Below are positions 1 through 12,960 of a stretch of 64,000 nucleotides of DNA, piece after piece. Source of the stretch: Seison nebaliae (Eukaryota; Rotifera; Pararotatoria; Seisonacea; Seisonidae); assembly GCA_023231475.1 (NCBI GenBank), contig JALJEE010002326.1, forward strand, positions 40,910 through 104,909. Direction: 5' to 3'. Every line of letters begins with the position of its first letter. Within the stretch, counting starts at the first letter, position 1. A model generated the notes under the pieces. The model saw only the letters and a program-made list of their open reading frames with translations. It made no database searches and was not told the origin of the DNA. Made by a program: the position numbers and the translations under genes.

Positions 1-1648
1 AAGAATAATTAATATCTATAGGGCAGTAAAATTGATGTATGTGTAAAAAGTGGAATTAGTCAGGATTAACATAAGTTAACGTTTTATTAGACTGGGGAAA
101 GACGAACTGATAAAGATTAAGTGATTTAAAATACGTAAGTTGTAAAATAACCAATATGGCTATTCACAATCAATATAGTGAAGAAGTGGAAGATTGGGGA
201 AATGAGAATTTAACGACTATTATTTGTAATAATAATTTTATTAAAGAAAACAAACAGTTCCAAAAAGATTTAAATGAAATTTTCGTTTTCTTTCAGCTAT
301 CTCTCGTCGATATATAAATGAGTTTGAGAGATCAGTTAATTTGAGAATTAGTGGAAGAGAAAAATGCGAGAAGAGTAAATATTAGTGAATCGAATCGATT
401 TTATTTGAGGAAAAATGAGAAAATTAGGAAAATTATAAATTCGGCAGCAATGCTCTGGAGAAAGTTCCGTCTCGTCCTCCTTGACACGATCATTAACATG
501 TTTATTGTTGTTGTTTGCATGTTCAACAGAGGAGATAGATATGCAGATAATTCTGAAAATGAAAGAAGAGTTGTTTAATGGAACGTTTAATAATTAATTG
601 AAAGCGGATCATTTTCAGATGTGAAGAAGAGAAAGAGACTTATTATTTCTTTGAAAGATATGTTTATGAGTCGACAGATAATAACGAATAATCTGCATCC
701 TTCAGATTGATGGAAATTAAAAAAATTGTCAACAAATGAAAGAAAGAAATGAAGCGATATTTTCGTTTGCTAATCTAATTTAAGTTGGAGATAATTCCAT
801 TAAAATGAAATTAAAGAAATTTGTGAATAGCTGAAGAGAATATTTGATATAAGAAATTTGTTTATTAAAAATTTTCCGATATTCTATTCTCTGATTTTTG
901 TGATGAGAAGAAGCAATTCTTCCACATGATGATGTTGATGTTGATGAAAAAGATATTTCTTTCCTTTTCCTAAACTTAACGAGAGATGAGGGAGAGAAAT
1001 AGAATTCAAAACTGAGAAAGAAAGAGAACATGGAAACATAAAAATTGATACAAAGGATGGAGACAAAAGATGGAGAACATATGATGAAGATTTAGGTTGA
1101 AGACTTAGGATGAAGACATAGGAAAAATAAGAAAAGAAGAAATAATTTGGAAGAAGGAAAAAAAATATTCTTGTCATTCTCTTTTCTTCGATATGTCTTT
1201 TTGGATTGATCATCAGTAACAAATTGAACAGATCATACTCATTTTCATGTTTTTATATAAATTAACTTTTGTTGTTGTTGATGTTATTGTTTGATGGATG
1301 GATAGAATTGGTAATAAAATTGGTAATGGTAAATTGATAATGGGAGTTGATAATGAAAATTGAGAAATGGTAATAATAAGAATTGGTTATAGAATTGCTA
1401 AAGAGGAAAAATTGAAAAGAAGAAAAATTGAAAAGGGGAAAAATGGAAAAATGGAAAAAGGGGGAAATGGTAATGAGAAATAGAAATCGGGAAAAATTTA
1501 CAAATAATTAAAGAGGAAAAAGATTAAATTGTTATTCTGGATTCTGGATTGTGGAGTATAAACTCTCAAATTGGTAAATTGAGTGAGTATTTTTTATTCC
1601 ATAAAAGATCATTTGTGACGAATTCATTCTTTCAATCTTCACTGCTGA
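1..1648. other. Left edge and 3' flank of beta-spectrin
   Basis: No firm gene. From about 1260 to 1560 the plus strand is a purine-rich, low-complexity stretch (repeats of AATTGGTAAT, AAAAATTGAAAAG and GGGGAAAAATGG). The beta-spectrin poly(A) signal (AATAAA on minus) lies at 1598-1593. Open frames at 780-1222 on the minus strand are T-rich and not convincing. A doubtful two-exon frame at 156-380 is listed separately. Confidence 0.5.
156..380 (+). CDS. Doubtful small two-exon ORF, faintly BRICK1-like
   Basis: ATG at 156 opens MAIHNQYSEEVEDWGNEN. A good donor (T|GTAATA at 226) and acceptor (TTTCTTTCAG ending at 297) remove 72 bases and keep frame, giving a second exon that reads ISRRYINEFERSV and stops soon after. 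The spacing EExxDWxNxxxxxII followed by RRYIxEF recalls the start of BRICK1/HSPC300 (SCAR/WAVE complex), which has DWANREYIEVI and a basic helix. The conserved second half (LNEKLxxLERRIEYxE) is not found in a clean frame, so it may be incomplete, a remnant, or coincidence. Confidence 0.2.
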
Positions 1649-4600
1649 TTAATGTTTCCTTCTTAAACTGAACAACTTTCTACGAATACTACTTCCCGGA
1701 GATCGTTTTCCACCTGATCCATTTTCACCTGAACCTTCTGCTGGTGCTGCTGATGGGAGAGTGGAAGCTCTTGTTGAAATCATTGATGGTTCATGAGCAT
1801 TTTTAGATAAAGCATTAGCTGATATGACTTCGATCCAATCCAACATTGATCCTTCATCTTTCGCTTGGAATAGATATTGTTCGCCATCCACAAAACTGAA
1901 AAAATAAAAGCTTATAGAAATATTTTTAAAAAATTTTTTTTGAACCTGATTTGGAAGACATTTGGTCGCTTCAAATAATCTACTGCACGTTCACAAATCA
2001 CTCCACGTAACGATAATGCACCTCCTAATTTTTTACCCTAAAAAATTTGAAAATAATGATATATTGAGATAATGGGAAAAATGAAAAAATCTAACAGATC
2101 GTCGATGTTTGTTATCTTTATAGAAAATGATCTGATTGTCTTCTACAACGCAGAACATCTTTTCCCAAGATCGTTGTGATGCTCGCCGTTCCACTGATTC
2201 ATATGTGTGTTTTCTCGTTAACATACCTTCTTTTGTCGCTATAAAAATAAAATTATTAAATAATTATAAATAAATAAAAATTCAAATAATAATTTAACGT
2301 ATTATGTCGGTTGAAGACGTTCCCTCCAAATGTTTCAATGATCCTGATGTGGATGTTGGAATTGGAACTTTAGTTGGACTTTGTAAATTCGACGAGTCTC
2401 GTTCAATTAGAGACGATCGTTCCTTCATCATTCCACTACCATTCCGTTGCATAATATGTGGTGATGATTCTCCATATTTATCCGTGACATCAGTTCCATT
2501 TGTTTTTAATATATCGACAGAAATTGGAAATTTTTGAACGAAATCTTTCTTCACTGCATAAAAATCAGAAATAATTTCCTTCTCATTGAATTCTTGAATT
2601 CCAAATTTGGTGGCATTATAAGATCGTACATCGATCTGTTGAGATTGTGCCCGTTTTTCCAATTTCGTCAATTTCTTCAAATCATCAAATCGTGGTCGTT
2701 GAGCGATTAATGCTTTTTGTGCTTCTTCATGTTTAGCAATTAAAGCTTCAACTGTAACGATCGAATCACCGAAAGTATCACCAGAGACATTTGGCTCATG
2801 AACATTTAACCATGCTTCGGCGATACTAGCATCTCTTGCCCACATATATGCTTCCAATAATAAATCAAGATCATCTCGTCGATTTTCCCAAACTGTTAAA
2901 AATGTTATATTAATAATCATTAATTGGACACATTGCATTTGTACTTTCTTCAATGATCGATAAGGAATATTTGTTTTCTGAAGAATGTCCTTGCCCAAAT
3001 TGAAACACGACGCCATACTCTCATGTTCGAGATCGCTTCGAATCGTTTCATGATGATTAATCATCAATTCAACCGCACTTACATCCAACGGTTTTTTTTG
3101 CATTTTCAATTTATGTTCGATATCCTCCACCCAAACATATAGATCACTTACTGAAATCCAGAATCGTCGTAAATCATCTTTGCTGGTGAGTGAACCTTCA
3201 CGAGTCTTTGCTAAATCATTTAATTGTTGGAAAGATTTTAATAATTTCGACAATTTATTATCCATCGCTTCTCCTTCATCTCCACCATAAGCTTCACGTA
3301 ACGTATTGTAGAATTGTTGAATTTCTTCAACCATTTTTTCGATCGGTTTCAATTCTACATCCATCCATTGTGTATGACGTCGAACAGCTGATGAATATTT
3401 TACTGTGCCATTGCCAATCAAATCAGCAATTTCATCGTCTTCATTTTCTTCTTCATCAATTCCACTAATATCCTCTTCTTTTTCATTAAAATTCAAATTT
3501 TTGAATGGTTTTAATTTTTTTTTCTTTTCTTTTCTCTTTAATTCGATTTGATTATCGTCCTCTAATGATGTATCGGCAAAAGTTAAGATGGAATCAGTAT
3601 CATCATCATCGTTTATTTCGTCATCTTTTAAGAGTACTTTCTTCTCATCAATCATAGTAAGAGCGTCTTCACATTCTGCTAAGAATTTTCTTTGTTCATA
3701 AGCTGCTTGTAACATGGCTGATCGAGTTTTCATCAATTCCAACAATTCCTGCCAAACTTCCGAGACGTTATTTGTCCATTCTGAAATTTTAATCGATTCA
3801 GGATGTGAAGCATCAATCAATTTGGAGCTTAATTGTCTCGCTCGATTAATATGTTCATTTCCAGTTGATCGAGTTTCATTAGCAAAATCATCGAAACGTT
3901 CTCGAAGGACAATGATTTGATCTAAATCATGACCGACATCATGTGAACTCGCTACCAATTCTCGTTCAGCGATCCATTGTTCCAAATCATCAAATTCTCC
4001 TTGTAATTCCCAGAGTTGGATGGCATATGTCAATTGTTCTTCACGATTATCGATGGTACGTGCAAACTCCTCCATTAAATCACCATATCGATCTAATCGA
4101 TCTGTCATTTCTTCTTGGAAATGATCATTCTGTTTCTTTGTCAAATATCCACTTTCTGTACCTCCTTCTTCCACATCATTCAATGGTATCGTTACCATTA
4201 TATCAATTACTTCTTTTATTTCATTTTCATTCTCTTCGTATGATGGAGTGAATGTATCAGAAATCATATTTTTATGATCATTCGTATGAGATAATAATGA
4301 TTTGGCAGCATTAATATCTTGACCAATTTCACATGTCATCAATCCACCTTGGACTTCTTTAATGAAGAAAGACATTCCATCTAATCGAGTACAAATTTCA
4401 TCAATTCGTTTCACCAAATTTGCCGTTTCGATTTTTTTCTTCAATTCATTCTTCATTTCATCCCATTCCTCTATTAATTTCTCCAAATTATCTTTGAATT
4501 CTTCACATTGTGTTGGTCGTTCTTGACATATATCTTCGTTATCTTTCCTGATATTATCAATCACTTGTTCATGACTATTTATCTCATCTTGAAGAGTGAC

Positions 4601-7600
4601 AAGTCGTTGAACATGATTATCGATATGATCTAAATTATCGAAAATATTCGATTCAATTTGAATTTTCTTTTCATTAATCCAATCCGTTTCATCATCAATA
4701 TCTTGCAAATATTGATGGATACGTCGAATTTCATCTAATCTCTTTCGACGTTCTTCGATAGGTGATCGAAGTTCACTAAGTTTTTCCATCACCGTTTTCT
4801 GATATCCTTCGATCTCTTCACGTCGTTCTGGTTCTTTCTCTTTCAATTGATCAGCTTGTTCTAAAATCTTTTTCACTTGATCTTCTCTCGTCAATAACTC
4901 ATTTTCCATTTTCTTCTGTTTCACAATCTCATTATCAGCTTGTGTTAAACTTCTGATATTATCATCAGGAGTTTGTGTGAGAGTACCTGTCGATTTTTGC
5001 ATTTTCTCAATCCAATGATTAATATCATCTGCACTTTGTTCGAATAGAGTGGCACGATTAGCTTCAAATAATCGTTCAGCATTCACTCTCAATTTCCCAT
5101 TAGTCTCATCCCAAATATTTTGCAAATTCCCCATATCATTTCGCATTCCATTCAATTTCTCTTCACTAATATTAAATTGATTCTCCTTCTTCAATTCCAT
5201 CAAATGCTCTCCTGTTTCTAAAAGATTACATAATTGTTCACGATTCGCTGTCAATTCACCTTCATAAGCTTGATGTCTTAAAAATTTCAATTGAAGTGAT
5301 TTAGCTTCTCGATAAGACGGATCTTCACTTGCCATTTGAGCACGTTCATCAATCCATTGAGTGAATTCACCGATTTGTTGTCGATAATCATAATATGAAT
5401 GCCAATTAGTTAATTGATTTTCAGCATTTTCAGCGTGTTGTTGATTTATTAACGATTTATTCTCTAACAATTTCAATTTCTCAACAATTTCCGGTTCCAT
5501 TTCTTGATAATTTGACAAATCTTCACCAAATTGTAATGCGGTATCGACAGCTGCTTTCGACGTTTTTGAAATTGAACTGATATAATCTTGATATTTCTTC
5601 TCTAACTCTTGAACATGTTCCAATGAAATTGGTTCAACATTAAATTCATTCAAATCTTGTTCCTCTTTTAAAAGTAAATTATTCGCTTTCTCATAATCAC
5701 GATTGAACAATTCGAGTTGTACGGCATTCGTTAACAATAATTGACGTTCGTTCCATTTCTCTTGTAATTCCACCCAACTATTATTCATGGATTTCAAACG
5801 TTCTGATAAAAATCGATATTGAGGATCGTCTTCTTCCGAAGCATTCTCCAACACTTTTGATCCATGTTCTAATAATCTCATTGCTTCATCTGAATGTGTT
5901 GTAATTTCATCACGAACTGACGAATGAGAATTTAAAGCTCGTTCAATTTCACTCAATTCATTTGGTACATCACTCGACATAACCGTTCGTTGTGTGGGTG
6001 TTAACCAATTTGAAAATACATCGAGATCTCGAAGAAAATCTTGTAATGCTTTTGCTTCTCCCAATTCATCATCACGACGACGTCGAATCGATTGTAAGAG
6101 TGCCCATCGTTTCTCAATTAATTGCATCAATTTTTCAGCATCATCACGTTTCTCTGGTTGTTTCTCAGCTAATTCCAATGAAGCTTCCTCTAATGTATTA
6201 ATCTTCTTTTGAATTACACCCAAATCACATTCAACACTTGCCATTCTTCGTTGCAATTGCATGACACCAGCGAGATCTTGTTTCAATTCTTCAGTCGATT
6301 CCACAACATGAATTTTATCTTCAATCCATTTAACAGTTTCTTTACATTCAATCTCATAATTTCGATGTCGAGTCAAAGCGGCCAATGTTTCTTTCTTCTC
6401 ATCAATTAATCGTCTCAATTCTGCCCATTTCTCATTGATACGTCGTCGACGATTATCAATTTCTTCCACCATCGGATGATTCTGTTGTTGCATACAACGT
6501 CCTTGTTGAACACAAGAAGCGACACGACTCGCCACTCCCACCATATCATTCTCTAACGAATCGAATCGATGTTGTAAAACATCAATTCCTTCAGATGGTT
6601 GTATTTCTGATGGTTTTTTTTCATCATCTTCTCCATTATCTTCATGACTGATATCATCAACTAAATCATCAGTTTTTTCTGATTCATCAAACATTGATGA
6701 AACGAATCGAATTCGTTCATCTAACAACGCTTCCAAACCATCAGAATTCGTGGTAAATTGATGATATTCGATTGTATCGAATAATTCTACTCTCTTTAAT
6801 TTCATCATATCATTCGTCAAATTAATTTTATCATCCAATTTTTGACCTAATGCCAATAATTCGTTGGATTCCGCTTCATAATCCATCGTATTCGATAAAT
6901 AATCATTCGTCAATAATTGTTCCTCTTCCACCGTATACATTCCTCTGGGAAGATAAGGAGTTTCTTTTTTCGCTGTCTCATTTTCCAATTTCTCCTTTTG
7001 ACATTTCAATTCGTGAACAACTTCAAATATTTTATCTTTCATCAATCGAATATGTTCCTCATATTTCGGCAATTCATCTTCTCGTTGTTCGATCTTTTTC
7101 AAATAAGATTTTCTCGCTGCTTCATCTCGATTCAAATCTGAATCTAATAATTCTAACGATTTTGTCATTCCATCTAATATATAACCAGTATCTTCGATAT
7201 CATTCTTTAATTGATGAAGATTCATTTTATCTTTTAACATTCCACCACGTCCTTGAATCACTTCAATCAATTTCTTCCATAAACGTCCCAAACGTTCATC
7301 ACATGTATCCACCTGCATAATACATCTTAATGATGGTATGAAACTTTCATTTCGTTCCATCAATTTCTTTCCTTCTTCCTTCAAATCATCTAATCGTCCA
7401 GTACGAGAATTGATTTGATCCTCCAAAATCTGATGACGATTCAAAGCGATTTGTGTTCGATTTTGATCGAGACAAATTTCATTTAATAATTTCCTCGTCA
7501 TTTCCGGAGATAATTCTCTCAATGTGTCACATACCCATTGAATTTCCACGGCCATATTCCACAAATGTTTCCATGTATCGATTCCTAGTGCTAATTTTTC

Positions 7601-9913
7601 ACTTTTCACTTTCATCTCATTTTTCAAATGATCTAAATTATTTTCCAATTCGTTATTGATATTTAATAATTGTTCGGAAGTGATCGGTCGCCATCCAGAA
7701 ATTTCTACGACGTTCGATATATCACAATTCTCTTGTCCTGCATCACGACCATCAATTGATCGTCCTTCAATGAATGAATGTAAAACGGCCAAATCTTTCT
7801 TCACCAAATCTTCACAAACATTCATATCACTCAAACTCAATTCATGTCGTTTCACCAAATCTTCCACCGCATGTAAATGAGTACCTTCAGCTGGTTCTTC
7901 TTTCAATTGTTTCGATTTGGCTTCGATCATTTTCAAAGTTTCAAACGCATGATCTACTGCTCGATATACTTGTTCAGTTAATGTCAATTTAGTGGAACGA
8001 ATTCTAATTAATTCGATTAAATAACTCCACATACGATCGACATTTTTCATTCGATTATTTATCTTTTTCACATCATGATATTCTTCTCCAAAAAGATCAC
8101 CACAAATTTGACGTAATGCTTCTATTCGTTCTTCAAATGAATTGACATCAGTTAATAATGCTTGTTGTTTTTGGAGAGCTGCATTGACACGATCCAATGA
8201 ATGACCAAATTGATCTTTCGATACTAATTTCTGTGTATCTCCTAACCATTTTTCTCTCATTGCCGCTTTCCGATTAAATTTCGCTGCTAATTGATCTAAT
8301 TTCTCTTGTTTCTGTAATTCTTCTTTCAATGCCAAATCACGAGAATGTTCTGCTGATTCTAAACGTGCCCAAGCACGTGCAATATCCGTTATCAATAAAC
8401 CGTTTGGAGGAACATACAATTTCGTACAAAATAATCGGAGACTTGCTTGAATGGAGAAGAGAAGTAAATCTAATTGACCTTTCTCAGCAAATTTGGGCGC
8501 TTTCTCTGTCACACGGAATGCATTGAATTCCGTTAATTGTTCCTGAACTCCTTTCACTGTCGTTGCAAAAGTTCGTTCGTTCAATTCGATAATTTTCTTA
8601 TCAATCCATTCCAATAAAGCAGTGGAAGTAATCTCATATTTGTGTTGCATTCGTTTTACTTCGATCAATTCTTCTAATAATCCACCGACACGTTTCGCGT
8701 GAATTTTCTCCTCTCTCAATTTCCTTAAAGATTGATAAAGTGTGAAACAATATGTCATAATCGATCGATCATCAGGATATTCTACCGCTACATCATCAGG
8801 ATCTAATAATGATGGAACACCTAATGTTTCAGCTGCAGCGAATGCTTGTTCCAAATTAATTTTCGGTTGTTGTTTTAAAACTTTCGAATAATCGATCAAT
8901 TCTGGTTTATGTCGATGAAGAATGGCATTAAATGCTTTACCATCACGCCACGATGTTGAGAAATTGAAAATGTTGACATCTTCATAATCCTTCGATTTTA
9001 TCTGACACCATAACAATAGATATTGTCGAGCTAATCTTAAATTATCCGCAGCACGTCGTCGCGATTCTTCTTCATATTTCCCACTTCCTGTTTTTTCATT
9101 GGAAACGAATGGTTTTCCTTTACGAGATGATTTATCTGATCTCATCTCTTTCTTTATATCTTTCAATTTCGATTTGTCACTATCGATTGATGTTTTACTT
9201 ATACCAATTGGCACGTCATCCGATCCTTCTTTTCCATCGATTACTGTTGCTGATTCGGTTGTTGTTCCATCTCCACTTAATTCCGAAGTAATATATCCTC
9301 CTCTTACATCTTTATCTATTCGCTCATGTTGTTGTCGATATTGTTCATATTCGTCAATGGAATGTGCGTCATCTACTGGTAATTTCGTCATTTCTCCGTC
9401 ATCGTTCATAATTATGATTTCCGTAATTTGAAATCGTAAAATAATCGTCCATATTAAGCCGAGAGTAATTCGCGGGTTACCGTCAACAATGTCGTGAGCA
9501 CCTGTGTTTGAAAAGAACACCATTTGACTTTGGAGGAAAGCTAAAGCTTTATCCACATTTTCTAGACAATGAATTCTCATTCGACCGCGAGTGGGAGGTG
9601 GTAATTTGATTCCTGAGAGTAATTGGAGTAATTCCAATAAAATTCTTCCATCTCTCAAATCGGTGAAGAGATCCTTGATTTGCAATTTCACATTGGTCAG
9701 ATGCATGTTGCACCATCGAGTAAATGTTCGTTTTTGAACTTTCTCTCGTTCATGAATCATCGCTTGAATGCGATTCCGTTCGAATAATCGTCCACGCGAT
9801 TGCTCCTCTTCCAATTCCGCCACATGCTCCGCTGTGCATCCACCATTCTGATACATAGTATCATTCGAATGTCCGTTCGCCAACACAGGGAGTGAACCAT
9901 CTATCGTCGTCAT
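1649..9913 (-). CDS. beta-Spec: Beta-spectrin (conventional, with two CH domains, spectrin repeats and C-terminal PH domain)
   Basis: Beta-spectrin pairs with alpha-spectrin and ties the cortical actin network to membrane proteins through ankyrin. Exons on the minus strand are 9913-2299, 2238-2096, 2037-1946 and 1895-1649; phases close and give 2698 aa. CH1 spans about residues 58-166 (TDLRDGR, HDIVDGN, TIILRFQI) and CH2 about 296-398 (LLLWCQIK, SWRDGKAFNA, LLDPDDV). A long series of spectrin repeats follows. The region near residue 2215 (KPLDVSAVELMINHHE) matches repeat 15 of known beta-spectrins. The last three exons encode a PH domain (RKHTYESVERRASQRSW, then GEQYLFQAKDE) and a basic tail. 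At ~2700 aa it is far too short for beta-heavy spectrin (Karst), which has about 30 repeats. It exceeds Drosophila beta-spectrin (~2290 aa) because of insertions between CH1 and CH2 and in repeat 14. The first coding exon is 7.6 kb. An AATAAA lies at 1598-1593 on the minus strand. Family very sure; exon ends good. Confidence 0.95.
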
Positions 9914-12677
9914 AATAAAAATCGGAGCGATAGGATAAACAAAACACTAATTGATTATATCTGAATAGAATAAATCTTCCAATGGTTGATGATAGATTGT
10001 TAGAGAACGATAGACATAAGAAATTCCCTCACACCACCAAAATAAATAAATTTTTCGTTCTCTTCTTGAAAATAGTTTGAAAATGTTTCCGGAGTTTTCA
10101 GCGCACACTGACGCACACACATACACACGTACTCACAGCTCGTTGTGTTGTTGTCACAAATGAAAATAAATTAAAAAGATAAAATTGTCGATTCGTTTCA
10201 CAATCTCGCAACTACAAAAAAGATATCTAAATGAAAATCAACGAAAATTTTAAAAGAAATTTAATTTAAATTAATTCTCAAAATAAAATTATTCTCTTAA
10301 AATTGTTTGGGGAGGAGAAAGAGACATCTCCAAAATAAAATTGAAACTTTCAACAACAATTGACGTGTTTAAAAAAAAATGTAAATAATATTATTCATAT
10401 TGTCCACTCAATTAAATAATGACTCGTTGACTGAATGATCTATTTACATTCAATGATAAATTGAAATGATAAATAGCTTGGAAAATAATAATAAACGTCC
10501 CTCGCTCTATTCTTCACAGTTATAAATGAGAAAAAAAAGGGAATGAAATTTGTAAACAATAAAAAATGTTCTTCAATTTTTCTCCTTCCACTCCGATCAG
10601 ATCATTTCAAATGGACAAGATTGAGAGAGAGGAGAGACAATAATTTCGAATCATTCCCCATCAGACAACACGTTAACTTTTATTAACGACAATACTTCGA
10701 GAAGAAGACCATCATTTGGTCATTCGAAGAAACCTCTAACTAATTTTGGAGGCCTTGTAAAATTTTAAAAATGATTTGAGGAAATGAAGAGTTGCGGAGT
10801 GAAAACATAACAAGTTAATTATAATTACTCATTGAGACAATTCCAACAATTCATATCGAAAGAAGGAAAAAAATGGACTGATTAATTCACAATAATTAAA
10901 AAATGAACTTTGTACAAATATTTAATAGGAAGAGGAAGACACATATGAGAATGGCTATCTCAAACCAACAAGAATTTGTATGACTCAAACATGAACCAAA
11001 TATATATGTCGCTGCCACTGTCTGTGTGTATGATTAAGAAGAGGAAAATAAATTGCTTCTGAAGTGAAGAAATTAGGAGAGAATTGCCCTAGTCTGATAT
11101 ATGTGGCGATAAAGAAAAAAAAAGAAATGCAAAAAATTTCTTCTCTGCATTACTACTATTATCTCTTTCACTTACAGCTACATACATATTCCTTCTTCTT
11201 CTCTTATCTTTTTTCTTTCTGAGGAAATTTATTCTTTCCATTCAATAAATTCGCACATATACATATTTATATATGTGTGTATACACATGTATGTATATAT
11301 TATTTGTGTTGGTGTATAAACATACAATTAATTCTATTCTCTTCATGAGAAACTGAATAGTTAGGATTCATGTATATGCATGTGGTTATACACAATTGAA
11401 TTATTAATTTTTCAACAGAATATAGCCACGTACAACTCTTCATCAGCCATAGTAAATCGACCAACTTTCCCTTTAACCAAAACATTTTCTTCCTCATTCT
11501 CATCAACTATTCATCACCATTCGTCGTGCTTTGCTAATGAATATTGGATGATGAAAAGAGATTTTCTCTATCCTCCCCAAATAAATCATTTGTTTGTAGG
11601 ACGACCAATAATTTATAGTTGTTTCTCGAAACAATTTCTCGATCATTTCATCTCTCCAAATGTGTAAAATGTGGTTCGCTCCAAAGTAGAACATTCTCGC
11701 ACAACCAATTATTACAACTACCCATATCATCACTAGTCATCGAAAGAAATTGGGGAATAAACTCAATTTTCTTTTCCATCAAAATTTCCATTATTTAATT
11801 TTGAGAGAGTCCGTTTGCAATTAAGGAATGAACATTCTTCTTCTGCTTCCATTCGGATAGTTTACGAAAGTTTTCCCTCCTAACCAAGTCGTTTCAAAGG
11901 GAAATTGTATCAATTCTAATTCTAAGCTCTTCATTTTGGTAATGTCCTGATTCTCCAATTACACACACACATCCCCATTTGTTTATCTAATCAACTCTGT
12001 TCTCTTGTTGGCAACTCTCTGTTTTCCATTTTGAGGTGATCGATCAATTGATTCTGTTGAACATCAGCCATCCATATGTATCATCGGAACATGAAGTAGT
12101 AAATGGAAAATGATTTACCCACCATATAATCATTGATTGAGTGATTTATCGTGTGAGTAGGTATGAGAGAAGTTCCCCATTGTTTCTCCATCCACAAATA
12201 AATCCCCTTTCTTAACCGAGAGACTAATGGCCAATATTGTATATTATCATTCTTCCATCGAATATTCGCATTCTTATCTGTCATTCATTTGAATGTTATT
12301 CCTTTAATTTGTCATAAAAATTCCTCTTCTTGAGGAGCAAATGATATCGCATGAACATTATTCATCTCTAACACTTGAAGAAGAGAAGTTATATCATTCC
12401 AATTTGGGATCACAGGTCTTCCTTCATGTCACTTAATATAGAACTGGACCTAATAATATATGTTGAGATTAGTATGGAAGAATAAATGTAAAGAATAAAG
12501 TGAGATATGTTCTCTCTATATTATATATTGAATGGAAAATAAAATATGGAAGAAAACTTATGCGCGAAACTGTTTTCTACATTATAAATCATCTAATATC
12601 ATCTATCCTTATAAGTATTGCTTTTCAATTTGCTAAGTGGGAATGAGTACGTGGCAAACAAGTCCGTTACGATTTGA

Positions 12678-12742
12678 TGACGTTGCATTAATCCTCTCTG
12701 AAATGCACTAAAAACGCATATTGACACGTCATTGATGACGTG
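12678..12742. promoter_or_regulatory. Cluster of three ATF/CREB-type TGACGT sites, two in a palindrome
   Basis: TGACGT occurs at 12678-12683, and CACGTCATTGATGACGTG at 12725-12742 is a perfect 8+2+8 palindrome holding two more copies in opposite orientation. TGACGT is the core of CREB/ATF bZIP sites. A fourth core (CACGTCA) with an adjacent CCAAT-box complement (ATTGG) and TATAAA follows at 13275-13297. Regulatory function is inferred; no gene start is assigned nearby. Confidence 0.4.
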
Positions 12743-12765
12743 GCGGAAATTTCCGTTGAGAATCA

Positions 12766-12960
12766 GTTGACCTGAAATATATCTTATTAGGAAGTTTGAC
12801 ATTCAGGAAATTCCATTTCCATCGACCGGAAATAGATTCAGGATTATCCTTTAGAAATTCAGGAAATTTCATTTCCTGAATCAGAGAACTATCCTTTTAG
12901 AAAACCATTGACCGGAAATATACCAATTTAGGAAGTCCGATAGTTCGGAAATATCATTTT
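12766..12960. repeat. Degenerate repeats with GACCGGAAAT motif
   Basis: A ~55-base unit at 12766-12820 (GTTGACCTGAAATAT, TAGGAAGTTTGAC, TTCAGGAAAT) recurs at 12905-12960 (ATTGACCGGAAATAT, TAGGAAGTCCGAT, TTCGGAAAT). A partial copy lies between them, around 12822-12890, with its own palindrome ATTCAGGAAATTTCATTTCCTGAAT split at the centre. It could be a decayed satellite or a cluster of GGAA-core binding sites. The relation between copies is visible, the cause is not. Confidence 0.5.

Noticed and set aside
884-1222. 112-codon minus-strand open frame beyond the 3' end of beta-spectrin
   Set aside because: It arises from a GA-rich plus strand giving Ser/Phe/Leu-rich peptides. There are no domain, splice or start-context signals.
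1649-9913. Beta-heavy spectrin (Karst) as the identity of the spectrin gene
   Set aside because: The length allows about 17 repeats, not 30. There is no SH3 domain, and the repeat 15 and PH sequences match conventional beta-spectrin.
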